DNA from: Methanobacteriaceae archaeon
Lineage (GTDB): Archaea > Methanobacteriota > Methanobacteria > Methanobacteriales > Methanobacteriaceae
Reading direction: 5' to 3'
Assembly: GCA_017883605.1 (NCBI GenBank)
Contig: JADGNH010000004.1
Location: forward strand, 1-31,406
Length of the DNA stretch: 31,406 nt
In this document: in pieces, positions 8,133 to 16,953 of the stretch
Numbering within the stretch: position 1 is the first letter of the stretch
Layout of the letters: every line of letters begins with the position of its first letter
Made by a program: the position numbers and the translations under genes
The notes under the pieces: model-generated
Seen by the model: only the letters and a program-made list of their open reading frames with translations
The model's database searches: none
Told to the model about the DNA's origin: nothing

Positions 8133-8717
8133 ATGGAATTAAGTTTCATCAGTGTTTTAACTTTGTCGCTATATGCTATATACTTTATGTTACCAGCATA
8201 CATTGCCAACGTTTCAGCCCTAGCCTTTGGAGGGGGAACACCAGTAGACTTCAAGCGAAACTGGAGAGATGGCAACCGGGTATTGGGCGACGGAAAAACA
8301 TGGAGGGGATTTATCGTTGGAATCTTCGTGGGAACTGGAATAGGAATCGTTTTAGGTGTAACCTCAATTTACGTAATTCAGGCTTTTAACACATATTCTC
8401 CATTGGGAAGTTATTATTATAACATATTACCAGTTAATATATTTCAGGGAGCATTATTGGGATTTTTTATGGGTTTAGGAGCAATGATTGGCGACGCCTG
8501 TGGAAGTTTCATTAAAAGGAGGATAAAACTCCAAAGAGGAAGTCCGGCTCCATTCCTGGATCAGCTGGACTTCGTGGTTGGCGCACTGGTTTTTGCCTCA
8601 CTCATCGTGGTTATCCCACTGGAAATGATCGTATTAATATTTATTCTAAGTATATTTTTGCATTTGGGTGCCAATATCATCGCCTATCTTTTGGGTCTGA
8701 AGGATGTTTGGTATTAG
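8133..8717 (+). CDS. carS: CDP-archaeol synthase (CDP-2,3-bis-O-geranylgeranyl-sn-glycerol synthase)
   Basis: Transfers CMP from CTP to unsaturated archaetidic acid, making the activated precursor of archaeal phospholipid head groups; integral membrane enzyme. The 194 residues form about five membrane segments. Family motifs are GGGTPVDF (33-40), DGNRVLGDGKTWRG (46-59), GLGAMIGDACGSFIKRR and PFLDQLDFVVG. The start at 8133 has GGAGGT at good spacing. It is monocistronic and converges on the M14-like gene at 8912. Its divergent partner tes acts later in the same lipid pathway. Confidence 0.95.
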   Translation: MELSFISVLTLSLYAIYFMLPAYIANVSALAFGGGTPVDFKRNWRDGNRVLGDGKTWRGFIVGIFVGTGIGIVLGVTSIYVIQAFNTYSPLGSYYYNILPVNIFQGALLGFFMGLGAMIGDACGSFIKRRIKLQRGSPAPFLDQLDFVVGALVFASLIVVIPLEMIVLIFILSIFLHLGANIIAYLLGLKDVWY

Positions 8718-8911
8718 GATCAACATTATTCATCTTTTGGTATTCTTATTGATTTGATTTGGACTTTTATTGTTTTGATAAAAAAGGGCGATTAATTGTT
8801 TTGATGTATTTATCTCAGGTTAATTTTTTTAGGATTTTCTATTTCCTGATTTTTTATTATCCCTATATCCTATTTGGGCCTTATTTATTTGACTCTATTC
8901 CGGAATTTGCT

Positions 8912-9586
<675 letters not shown>

Positions 9587-9591
9587 ATATA

Positions 9592-9676
9592 GACCATATT
9601 CCGAGTTTCATAATTAATGAACTATTCTGAGTTCCGTATAATTAACCATATTCCTGGTTTCGTATAATTAACCATT
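9592..9676. repeat. Three copies of an approximately 27-bp repeat upstream of the M14-like gene
   Basis: Three imperfect units follow one another, with cores GAGTTTCATAATTAATGAAC, GAGTTCCGTATAATTAACC and GGTTTCGTATAATTAACC. Each unit carries TATAATTAAC or a variant. The tract lies directly upstream of the gene starting at 9586, where its promoter would be. Confidence 0.75.
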
Positions 9677-9732
9677 CAAGTTAATTTTATTATATTTTAT
9701 TTTTCATGCTTTAAATTTAAAAATTAAAAACC

Positions 9733-10761
9733 TTAAAATTCTTCTCTTAAAGATTTTTCCATCAAAACTGCAGTACCCACGGCCGGTGCAACCACACAAT
9801 CTTCCTTTTTAAGAATCTGGTCCATACCTTTACATCTAAGACCGGCAACTTCACTGGCTCTTCTACCTATTATATCCATTCCCAACCCGGTGGTTACCAC
9901 TTGAGAGATTTCATTCCTTTTTGAAACCTCTAAAAGAGCTTCAGATACCTTTTGAACCTGTTTTTCTTGGATGAAAGCTGCTATTTTTTTTATATCCTGT
10001 GGGTCTAAAACATCCAGATCTGCACATATAACCCTTGAAATTCTCCTCATACAGTCTTCAGTTGACTTGCCCGCCCCATCAGGGGTATCACAACTGTAAT
10101 CCTCTTTTTTAATATTTCCCAGAACCAGATGGACATCTGCTGTTATGGAAAAAAGTTCTGAAGCTACGCGGACCCAGGCATCCTTCAGTGGAACCTTTTC
10201 TACTATGGCAGCCACGTTTGTTCTCAGAGCACCGCTGTAGACCAGTTCTCCGGTTCCCAGTCTTTCAAGGTCTGATCTTCCCTTGGTACATTCTGATCCT
10301 TTTTTTATCGGAATTATGTCGGTGGTTGTGCTTCCGGTGTCTATCATGACGCAGTCAGGAGAGATATTCGCAGCTAGAGGTGCGGTTGCAACCCAGTTAG
10401 CCGCCGCAACCTGGAGAGGATCTTCTTTAACTTTCTTAAAATCCATAATTCCTTTAAGCCCTACAAAACCCACCGGAATATCAAACATGGAATTTACCCT
10501 TCCTGAAATATCTATTACTCCCTCTTTTTTGGTTTGATAGGTGTCTGCCAGCTCTGCGGTCATGCTGACCCCCACAGCATCTAAATCACGGGCATCCGGA
10601 CCCAGGAGATCCAAAAGTGTGTTAGAAAGTTGATCTTCATCAGTCCACATGGGCAAATATTGGAAATCTGTCCTTATATTTGTTATTTTGCCTGATTTAT
10701 CCCATTCAACCACAGCTAAATCGGTGTTTGCACCTCCGATGTCAAATCCTGCTATTTTCAT
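9733..10761 (-). CDS. mfnF: Methanofuran synthesis enzyme MfnF (hydantoinase/oxoprolinase-like)
   Basis: Joins the aminomethylfuran phosphate/pyrophosphate unit to gamma-glutamyltyramine, forming the phenoxymethylfuran core of methanofuran. The 342 residues carry ASKHA-type phosphate loops: FDIGGANTD (6-14) and IDTGSTTTD (140-147), then GTGELVYSGALRTNVAA and a C-terminal TTGLGMDIIGRRAS. This pattern is the hydantoinase/oxoprolinase-like family to which MJ0840 belongs. The ATG overlaps the mfnD stop as ATGA, with GTGAT four bases upstream, so translation is probably coupled. Placement directly behind the ATP-grasp gene mfnD supports the assignment strongly. Confidence 0.9.
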   Translation of the reverse strand: MKIAGFDIGGANTDLAVVEWDKSGKITNIRTDFQYLPMWTDEDQLSNTLLDLLGPDARDLDAVGVSMTAELADTYQTKKEGVIDISGRVNSMFDIPVGFVGLKGIMDFKKVKEDPLQVAAANWVATAPLAANISPDCVMIDTGSTTTDIIPIKKGSECTKGRSDLERLGTGELVYSGALRTNVAAIVEKVPLKDAWVRVASELFSITADVHLVLGNIKKEDYSCDTPDGAGKSTEDCMRRISRVICADLDVLDPQDIKKIAAFIQEKQVQKVSEALLEVSKRNEISQVVTTGLGMDIIGRRASEVAGLRCKGMDQILKKEDCVVAPAVGTAVLMEKSLREEF

Positions 10762-11792
10762 GTTATCACATCTTTCAGCTTTAAATGGTTACCCTCTTTT
10801 TTCAGGGTTAATGTTCCATCTAAAACAACTTTTGGGGGTAATTTGCCGTTAACAGAGTTAATAATGGCTTTACCGAGATTAAAGTTTAAAATTTTCCTCA
10901 AAGCGGTGTAAGGAGTGGTTAATCTGGAATTTATCTCCACGATATAAGCATCTTCTCCCAGTATCATGTCCACACCCATATAACCCCTCAAACCTTCAAC
11001 AGATTCTACGGCTCTTTTTGCAATATCTTTGGCCTTTTCAGAGAGTTTATGTTCTAGTGGCACCGTTCCACCGTTATAAGCTAATTTACCATTATTTAAA
11101 CCCACTTTCTGAGAATTTAGACTCAGGGGGAGTGCTGTTTTTCCATTACTTAAAAGGCTAACACTGGCAGGGGTACCCTCCACAAAGTCCTGTAACAAAA
11201 AATAGGGGAGATTTGTCAATCTTTTAATGGTTACAACAGCCTCTAAAAGTTCTTCAAAGGATTTTATTACCTGCACTCCTGAACAGGAAACCCCATCAGC
11301 TGGTTTAACCACCATTTTACTATGTTCATGAAAAATCTTTTTATATCCTTTCAAATTTTTATATTCTTCCAGATGATTGAATACGACTTTTTCAGTTTTA
11401 ATGATATTGGAATTGTTTTTAAAATGTTTATAGGTCTTGAATTTATTGGAACATGTCATAACAGCGTTTGAATTTGATCCTATTACCTTCACACCCTTAT
11501 CTTCAATTTTGCGGGTTAGATGGTACAGCATATAGTCTTCCTCCGGCGCAATAGGTAAGCAGGCGTCGTAATTTTGGATCTCCCCGTCTAACCAATGTCC
11601 AAGATCTTTGCCAATGGTAATTGGTCTGCAGGATCCTCCATTTATCCCTGAAACATCCTCTGAAACCAGATAATCCACACCCATATCCTGCAGGTCAAGG
11701 AGCAGCCCTTCCAGCATAGCCCTCCCCTCAGCGGTTATAGATGGATCTTGAACTCCGGTGGCGGTTGCAAACTCAAAAATAAGTATATTCAA
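10758..11792 (-). CDS. mfnD: Tyramine--L-glutamate ligase MfnD (ATP-grasp)
   Basis: Ligates glutamate to tyramine through the gamma-carboxyl using ATP, an early methanofuran step. The 344 residues show ATP-grasp features: KMVVKPADGVSCSGVQVI (from about 159), FLLQDFVEGTPASVSLL, and the metal-binding IVEINSRLTTPY. The N-terminus MNILIFEFATATG is typical of this family. The start is a TTG at 11792 overlapping the TGA of wecC (TTGA), and its own stop overlaps mfnF (ATGA). Two consecutive 4-base overlaps make this a tightly coupled unit with a nucleotide-sugar dehydrogenase at its head. Confidence 0.92.
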   Translation of the reverse strand: MNILIFEFATATGVQDPSITAEGRAMLEGLLLDLQDMGVDYLVSEDVSGINGGSCRPITIGKDLGHWLDGEIQNYDACLPIAPEEDYMLYHLTRKIEDKGVKVIGSNSNAVMTCSNKFKTYKHFKNNSNIIKTEKVVFNHLEEYKNLKGYKKIFHEHSKMVVKPADGVSCSGVQVIKSFEELLEAVVTIKRLTNLPYFLLQDFVEGTPASVSLLSNGKTALPLSLNSQKVGLNNGKLAYNGGTVPLEHKLSEKAKDIAKRAVESVEGLRGYMGVDMILGEDAYIVEINSRLTTPYTALRKILNFNLGKAIINSVNGKLPPKVVLDGTLTLKKEGNHLKLKDVIT

Positions 11793-13090
11793 AACCTTCC
11801 AACTCCTTTAAAAATAACACCCTCACCTCTGAAATCATCCGGGTTTAAAACAGGCCTTGTACATACTAAAACACCTTTTTCGATCATATGGGGAGTTATA
11901 TCCTTGTAGATGTCGTGATCGGTGACCAACACCACACAGTCACATTTTAAGGCCTGATCTAAACTTACAGGTTTTACTTTGAAAGATTTTATAACATCTG
12001 GAGATACAAATGGATCGTGGACGCATACCAAAGCTTCTTCTTTAATTAAGAGTTTTATAAGGTTTTCAGCAGGTGTTTCCCGTGCATCGGCCACGTTTGC
12101 CTTGTAGGCCACACCAAGGATCCCTATTTTGGAACCTTTAACTGGTTTTTGAACTTCACTTAAGGCCTCTCTAACCAGATGCACCACATGTTCTGGCATT
12201 TCTTCGTTTATCATCCGGGAGGTTTTAATGAGATTGGCTTCAATCCCCCTTTTTTGGGCGGCTTCCACTATAAAATAGGGGTCGATGGACAGGCAGTGTC
12301 CACCAACACCAGGCCCCGGTATATGGATGTTAACCCGGGGATGGTGGTTGGCGGCTTTTATGGCTTCTATGGCATCTATATCTAAGGATTCGCAGATAAT
12401 GGCCATTTCATTGGCCAGTGCTATATTTGTATCTCTATAGGTGTTTTCCATGAGTTTGACCATTTCTGCAGTCATCAGGTTTTTGACCTTTATAATTTCT
12501 CCTTCTGTAATCTTACCGTATATTTCCGCGGCATTATCTGCGCTCTCCCGGTTTATACCCCCTATAACCCTGGCGTTGTGGGATATTTCATAGATGGTGT
12601 TGTTTGGAAGAGCTCTTTCTGGGGTGAAGGCCAGGCCAAAGTCTTCACCAACCTTTAAACCACTTTCCTCTAGGAGGGGAATCACCAAATTTTCACAGGT
12701 TCCTGGTGGTACCGTGCTTTCAATAATTACCAGGTCACCTTTATTCAGGGACGATGAGATAGTTTTACAGGCTGTTTTCACCGCTTCGAGATCTGATCTT
12801 TTTTCCAGGTCTACCGGAGTGGGAACGATGACCATCATCACATCTGCATCATAGGCTGCATCTTTCCCGTTATCTGTTGCAGATAGATTTCCACTGGCAA
12901 CAGTTTTCTGAACCAGATCACCAAGCCCGGGTTCCATAATGGGGGATTTCCCTGAATTCACAAGATCTACATTTTTCTTATTGATGTCAACCCCTAAAAC
13001 CTGTAAACCGCGTTGTGCAAAAAGAGCAGCTGTGGGAAGCCCCATGTGGCCCAGACCAAAAACTGCAATTTTTGGATTTTCTTTATACAT
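11789..13090 (-). CDS. wecC: UDP-N-acetyl-D-mannosamine dehydrogenase-type protein
   Basis: A UDP-glucose/UDP-ManNAc dehydrogenase family member that oxidises a UDP-amino sugar twice with NAD to the uronic acid. The 433 residues have the Rossmann motif GLGHMG (12-17), ESTVPPGT (124-131), FTPERALP and the catalytic cysteine in GPGVGGHC (Cys266), then the C-terminal UDP-binding domain with GVAYKANVADARETP. With wecB upstream, UDP-GlcNAc to UDP-ManNAc to UDP-ManNAcA is the likely route, for surface glycans. Other amino-uronates used in the pseudomurein envelope are possible. GAGGT precedes the ATG. The promoter region contains three 30-bp repeats. Confidence 0.88.
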   Translation of the reverse strand: MYKENPKIAVFGLGHMGLPTAALFAQRGLQVLGVDINKKNVDLVNSGKSPIMEPGLGDLVQKTVASGNLSATDNGKDAAYDADVMMVIVPTPVDLEKRSDLEAVKTACKTISSSLNKGDLVIIESTVPPGTCENLVIPLLEESGLKVGEDFGLAFTPERALPNNTIYEISHNARVIGGINRESADNAAEIYGKITEGEIIKVKNLMTAEMVKLMENTYRDTNIALANEMAIICESLDIDAIEAIKAANHHPRVNIHIPGPGVGGHCLSIDPYFIVEAAQKRGIEANLIKTSRMINEEMPEHVVHLVREALSEVQKPVKGSKIGILGVAYKANVADARETPAENLIKLLIKEEALVCVHDPFVSPDVIKSFKVKPVSLDQALKCDCVVLVTDHDIYKDITPHMIEKGVLVCTRPVLNPDDFRGEGVIFKGVGRF

Positions 13091-13140
13091 GAAAAACCTC
13101 TTATCTTAATATTCATTGAATTTATTGGTTAAGCTTTTTT

Positions 13141-13230
13141 TTGGCTTTGTATATATTCTTTAAACTATTTTTGGCTTTGTACATGTTCTTTAAATTATTT
13201 TTGGCTTTGTATATATTCTTTAAATTATTT
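13141..13230. repeat. Three perfect-length 30-bp tandem repeats
   Basis: Units at 13141-13170, 13171-13200 and 13201-13230 each begin TTGGCTTTGTATATATTC or a close variant. The middle copy has TACATG in place of TATATA. The spacing equals about three turns of the helix, so repeated boxes would face the same side of the DNA. Confidence 0.9.
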
Positions 13231-13288
13231 TTAACATGATATTATTCGTTAATTTTTTTATTGATTTTATTCCTTTGAATTAGTTTTT

Positions 13289-13333
13289 TTAACTTAAATT
13301 TATCTTAACTTAAATTTATCTTAACTTAAATTG
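13289..13333. repeat. Nearly three copies of a 16-bp repeat
   Basis: The unit TTAACTTAAATTTATC occurs at 13289-13304, 13305-13320 and, partly, 13321-13333. It lies just downstream of the wecB stop codon side of the spacer. Confidence 0.85.
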
Positions 13334-13408
13334 TTTCTTTAAATTTTAAATTTTTTCAGGGGGGATTGGTAAAATATCGAATATCACTGGTTTATTTAGC
13401 ACTGATTA

Positions 13409-14728
13409 TTATCTTTGAAGGCTAAATCTATCAATTATTATATTTTTATCCTTTAGTTGTAGGCTTGAATGGGGAAATAGGGCTTCTCCTTTATCAAAAA
13501 CAGTTCTTACCCTTAAATATTTATTTTTTCTTTCAAACTCGGCTACAGTAATTTTTTCATCTACCTTTTGGAGATAGTGGCCTTCATAACTTAATATATC
13601 TTCTGGCGGTGTTATTTCAAGTTTATTATCATAATATACCTTTATAATGGCGTTTATAATTTTTTCTGCGGCTTTACCGTCTCCGTAAGGATTATTTGCT
13701 TCCTTCATCTTCTGATAAACATCAGAGTCACTTAAAATTTTTCCAATGGTTTCGGTTATAACTTCTTTTTCTGTACCTACCAGCACGTTTCCACCGGCAG
13801 TTACAGTTTCTGGCCTTTCAGTGTTATATCTAAGGGTTATACATGGCAAATTCAATGTTATGGATTCTTCCTGGATTCCTCCTGAATCGGTCATAACCAG
13901 TTTAGAACGTGATAAAAGGATCAAAAAATCGAGATAGCCTACCGGTTTAATCATCTGGATGTGTTTGGCTTCTTCAAGGGCCTGGTAAAGCCCAAATTTC
14001 TTCAAGTTTTTCACTGTTCTGGGATGTACTGGGAATATTATATGGAGTTCATCCAATTCCAGTATCGCCTCGGCAATGTTTTGAAGCCTGGTGGCATTAT
14101 CAACATTTTCTGCACGATGCAGAGTAAGGATTAAAACTTCACCATTTAAATTAAGCTTTGAAGTTATCTGTGAACTCTCCTCTGCGATTTTAAGATTTCT
14201 TATGCAGGCGTCAACAATGGTGTTACCGGTTATAAAAATATCGTGGGGATTGAGGCCTTCGAAGATAAGGTTTAAGGCAGATTCTTCCGTGGGAACAAAA
14301 AAGAGCTTGGTACACACATCTGCCACCACCCGGTTTATTTCCTCAGGCATAGTTTTATCGTAGGATCTAAGACCTGCTTCCACATGTCCCAGTGGTATGT
14401 GCAGTTTGGAGGCTGCAATTGACCCGGCAAGCACGGCGTTGGTATCTCCCTCTACCAGAACAATATCCGGAGCTTCATCTACCAGGATCTTCTCGATCTC
14501 CTCCATCATAACTGCAGTCTGTTTTCCATGGGAACCAGACCCCACGCCTATGTTGTAATCTGGTTGGGAAAGTTTCAGGTCATCAAAGAACTGTTCTGAC
14601 ATCTCCTGATCATAATGCTGTCCAGTGTGGATCAGTATGTGTTCTATATCCCTTTTCTCTATTTCATCCAGTAGTGGGGCCATTTTGATTATTTCCGGTC
14701 TGGTTCCAATAATAAATGCTATTTTCAT
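13409..14728 (-). CDS. wecB: UDP-N-acetylglucosamine 2-epimerase with C-terminal extension
   Basis: Interconverts UDP-GlcNAc and UDP-ManNAc (non-hydrolysing type), in the cytosol. Family motifs are present in order: GTRPEIIKMAPL (8-19), HTGQHYD, VEGDTN, GHVEAGLRS, MPEEINRVVAD, LHRAEN and the nucleotide-binding DSGGIQEES. The 439 residues exceed the usual 360-380. After about residue 372 an extra segment of some 65 residues follows the normal end, rich in beta-type sequence (VRTVFDKGEALFPHSS, IIIDRFSLQR). It feeds wecC, 318 bp downstream. The ATG at 14728 has only a weak GAGTG site upstream. Confidence 0.93.
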   Translation of the reverse strand: MKIAFIIGTRPEIIKMAPLLDEIEKRDIEHILIHTGQHYDQEMSEQFFDDLKLSQPDYNIGVGSGSHGKQTAVMMEEIEKILVDEAPDIVLVEGDTNAVLAGSIAASKLHIPLGHVEAGLRSYDKTMPEEINRVVADVCTKLFFVPTEESALNLIFEGLNPHDIFITGNTIVDACIRNLKIAEESSQITSKLNLNGEVLILTLHRAENVDNATRLQNIAEAILELDELHIIFPVHPRTVKNLKKFGLYQALEEAKHIQMIKPVGYLDFLILLSRSKLVMTDSGGIQEESITLNLPCITLRYNTERPETVTAGGNVLVGTEKEVITETIGKILSDSDVYQKMKEANNPYGDGKAAEKIINAIIKVYYDNKLEITPPEDILSYEGHYLQKVDEKITVAEFERKNKYLRVRTVFDKGEALFPHSSLQLKDKNIIIDRFSLQR

Positions 14729-14815
14729 GGTAACACTCTTATAATGTGATTATTTGTTAACTGATCAATGCTTTTTTAGCATTATTTTATGTTATTGTTA
14801 TGCAATTTTATAATA

Positions 14816-14857
14816 ATGGGCTTGTGATTAATATTGATGGGCTTGTGATTAATATTG
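14816..14857. repeat. Two copies of a 21-bp repeat
   Basis: An exact tandem duplication: 14816-14836 and 14837-14857, starting ATGGGCTTGTGATTAATATT. Confidence 0.9.
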
Positions 14858-15019
14858 AATATTTAATTTTATTTTTACCGTTATTATTTATTTTATTATT
14901 TCAACAACCAATACTTCATCATTTGATCAATGAATCTAATTATTAATGAGCTCTATTGGTAAATACCGTTATTAATAACCTTTATTTATTATTAAATTTT
15001 AATTAGATATATAAATTCA

Positions 15020-15141
15020 GTTTCATATAAACAAATTCATTTTCATTTTAACAATACGGTTTCATATAAACAAATTCATTTTCATTTTAGACAATACGGT
15101 TTCATATAAACAAATTTCAGCTTCATATAAGCAAATTTGAG
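15020..15141. repeat. Tandem 39/40-bp repeat carrying TATA-like boxes
   Basis: Copies at 15020-15058 and 15059-15098 are nearly identical. Truncated copies start at 15099 and about 15121. Each contains TTTCATATAAACAAATT or a variant, which reads TTTATATG on the minus strand, at about 15024, 15063, 15103 and 15124. The same TTTATATG box lies in front of the wall-lytic gene at 29420. Confidence 0.85.
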
Positions 15142-15255
15142 TTATATAAAACAATTTGATATAAAATAGGATACAAAAAAAAACTTAATCTTTAAGATCA
15201 TGCATTATTATGATTCTAACTGCAGTATTTTTAGCTATTGATTTAATTAGATGAA

Positions 15256-16701
15256 TTACTGTGAATTATCAGCTGATCTCCTTCTTTTAGCCCGATATTC
15301 ATCTATGACTTTTAAAAGTTCTTTTTTGTTCTCTTTTATTTGTTTATCTTCTATTCCTGCTTTCCATTTACCTATTTCTTTTGACAGATCTCCGGCGTTA
15401 ACAATGGCGAATTGTTCGATCATCTTTAAATCCATATCATCCGCACGGATAAGGGGAACTGTGTTTCGTTCAAATTCCTCTTCTGCCTGGTGGGACATGT
15501 TATCCATTATCAGAACGGCCTTTACACCCATATTGATGATGAGAGATGCTGTTTGAGAACCTCCTCCCCTAGAGTTTTTTAGTAGTACCACATCCCCCTT
15601 TTTTATTTTCCAGTATTCACAGGTCTCCATTATACCGTCTCTTGTAAATGATTCTATTATCTTTACAGGAACAGCATTTTTAGAGAGTTCTATATCCTGG
15701 AGTTTATGGACAGATCTCAAATTTTCTTCCAGCTCCATTCGCAATTTCTTTTCCTGTCCATACTTCTCCTGAAGGCTCTTTATGAAAGCAATTTTAGAAA
15801 CCATCTTCTTCCGGTACAGGATATCCTTATAGTATTGTTCATGTAATTTATCTATTTTATCCTGGAGTGCTGATATTTGATCATGAGATTCCTGAAGGTC
15901 CTGCTCCAGGAAGTTGTTTCTGTTTTTTAAATTTTTTATCTGATTGTCCTGGCCCTTTACCTTCTGTTTTAATTTTTCTATCAATTTTTCAGGAGAATCA
16001 TAATTTTTTGAAGGCTTTTCTTCGTGAACATTTGATACATTATTCCCATTATCTGATTTGGATTTTATTGGTTCTAAAGATTTTGATGGATTTGCATTTT
16101 CTGATGAATTTGCATTTCCCCCTGGTACGTTCAGCTCGTCTAAAACCTTTTGAATGGCAGAACTAATGGCAGTACCTTCTATAACCATGATTTTTATAGA
16201 GTTAACCAGTTCAGGAGGTATCTCCAGTTTTTGGGAACGAGTTTCTATTTGTTCTAACTTTTTCTGGTAGCTTTTATAAGTCCTGATGGCAGCTGCCAGA
16301 GCATCTCTTTCGTGAGCGTTTTGAGGAACTTTAAGGGACTTTATAACTTTAGATCTCTCTGTAGAAGACTTTTCACCGAGATAAGATTCAACCAGTTCTA
16401 TTTTGGAGCCTACAGACATGTTTCTCTCAGGAGAATGAATTTTAGAGTTCAGGGTTGAGGCTAACTTTTTAACCATCTTTGGAGGGGGATAAACATCTGT
16501 AGCAATCAAAACGGCTTTACCGTAACCTATAATATGTTTTATTATTTCTGCACGTGATATTTCCTTAAAACTTTTCACAGAAAGTATTTTTCCCTGAAGA
16601 TCCAGAACAGCGATTCCCACATTTAACCCGGGATCAAAGCCCACAATTATTCCCTGATTACCTTTTGCTGCCCTATATTTTGGGTAAGATATATCTGACA
16701 A
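15256..16701 (-). CDS. COG2433/DUF460 RNase H-like (RuvC/YqgF-fold) protein
   Basis: Function unknown; a predicted nuclease-fold protein widespread in archaea. The RNase H-like core lies at the N-terminus: VGFDPGLNVGIAVLD (Asp23), IATDVYPPPK (Asp69) and NAHERDALAAAI (Glu131, Asp133), which look like an intact acidic triad. A low-complexity Ser/Asn stretch (about 190-225), a long coiled coil (about 235-335) and a C-terminal alpha/beta domain with KKGDVVLLKNSRGGGSQTAS follow. At 481 residues it lacks the extra N-terminal domain I remember for longer members (about 600-650). The start is TTG at 16701. A TATATAAAAATATA box (about 16720-16737) lies close upstream. Confidence 0.85.
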   Translation of the reverse strand: MSDISYPKYRAAKGNQGIIVGFDPGLNVGIAVLDLQGKILSVKSFKEISRAEIIKHIIGYGKAVLIATDVYPPPKMVKKLASTLNSKIHSPERNMSVGSKIELVESYLGEKSSTERSKVIKSLKVPQNAHERDALAAAIRTYKSYQKKLEQIETRSQKLEIPPELVNSIKIMVIEGTAISSAIQKVLDELNVPGGNANSSENANPSKSLEPIKSKSDNGNNVSNVHEEKPSKNYDSPEKLIEKLKQKVKGQDNQIKNLKNRNNFLEQDLQESHDQISALQDKIDKLHEQYYKDILYRKKMVSKIAFIKSLQEKYGQEKKLRMELEENLRSVHKLQDIELSKNAVPVKIIESFTRDGIMETCEYWKIKKGDVVLLKNSRGGGSQTASLIINMGVKAVLIMDNMSHQAEEEFERNTVPLIRADDMDLKMIEQFAIVNAGDLSKEIGKWKAGIEDKQIKENKKELLKVIDEYRAKRRRSADNSQ

Positions 16702-16953
16702 TTTTTCATCTTTTAGATGGTATATATTTTTATATAACAGACGATTTCCTCCAAAATACTCAATGAGTTATCAATTTAAGTAAGTATTTATGGTGAGTTT
16801 ACAGTTATTATATGTATTATATCTACTATTTATTCTTTACTAAGGATTAAAGAATTTAGTTAGGATTAAAAAAGATTTTTAAGGTTTTAAATCTCTTTTT
16901 TACTTTATTTACTGTTGGAATGCCCTTAGAACATATAAAAAACTGTAATATAT

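Larger units (their letters stand above)
13091..13408. promoter_or_regulatory. Repeat-rich leader region of wecC-mfnD-mfnF
   Basis: This 318-bp spacer holds two different tandem repeat tracts (13141-13230 and 13289-13333) and no coding sequence that I can support. Read on the minus strand, the 30-bp units contain GAATATATAC, a TATA-like box, so the operon promoter may be present in multiple copies. Confidence 0.45.
14729..15255. promoter_or_regulatory. Long AT-rich upstream region of wecB with repeated TATA-like boxes
   Basis: This 527-bp spacer has no supported gene. It holds a doubled 21-bp unit (14816-14857) and a tract in which TTTATATGAAAC (minus strand) recurs four times (15020-15141). 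The boxes lie about 300-400 bp from the wecB start, so a closer promoter may also exist. Confidence 0.4.

Noticed and set aside
8120..8389. An 89-codon plus-strand frame overlapping carS
   Set aside because: It is out of frame with carS, whose motifs, membrane helices and ribosome site are clear.
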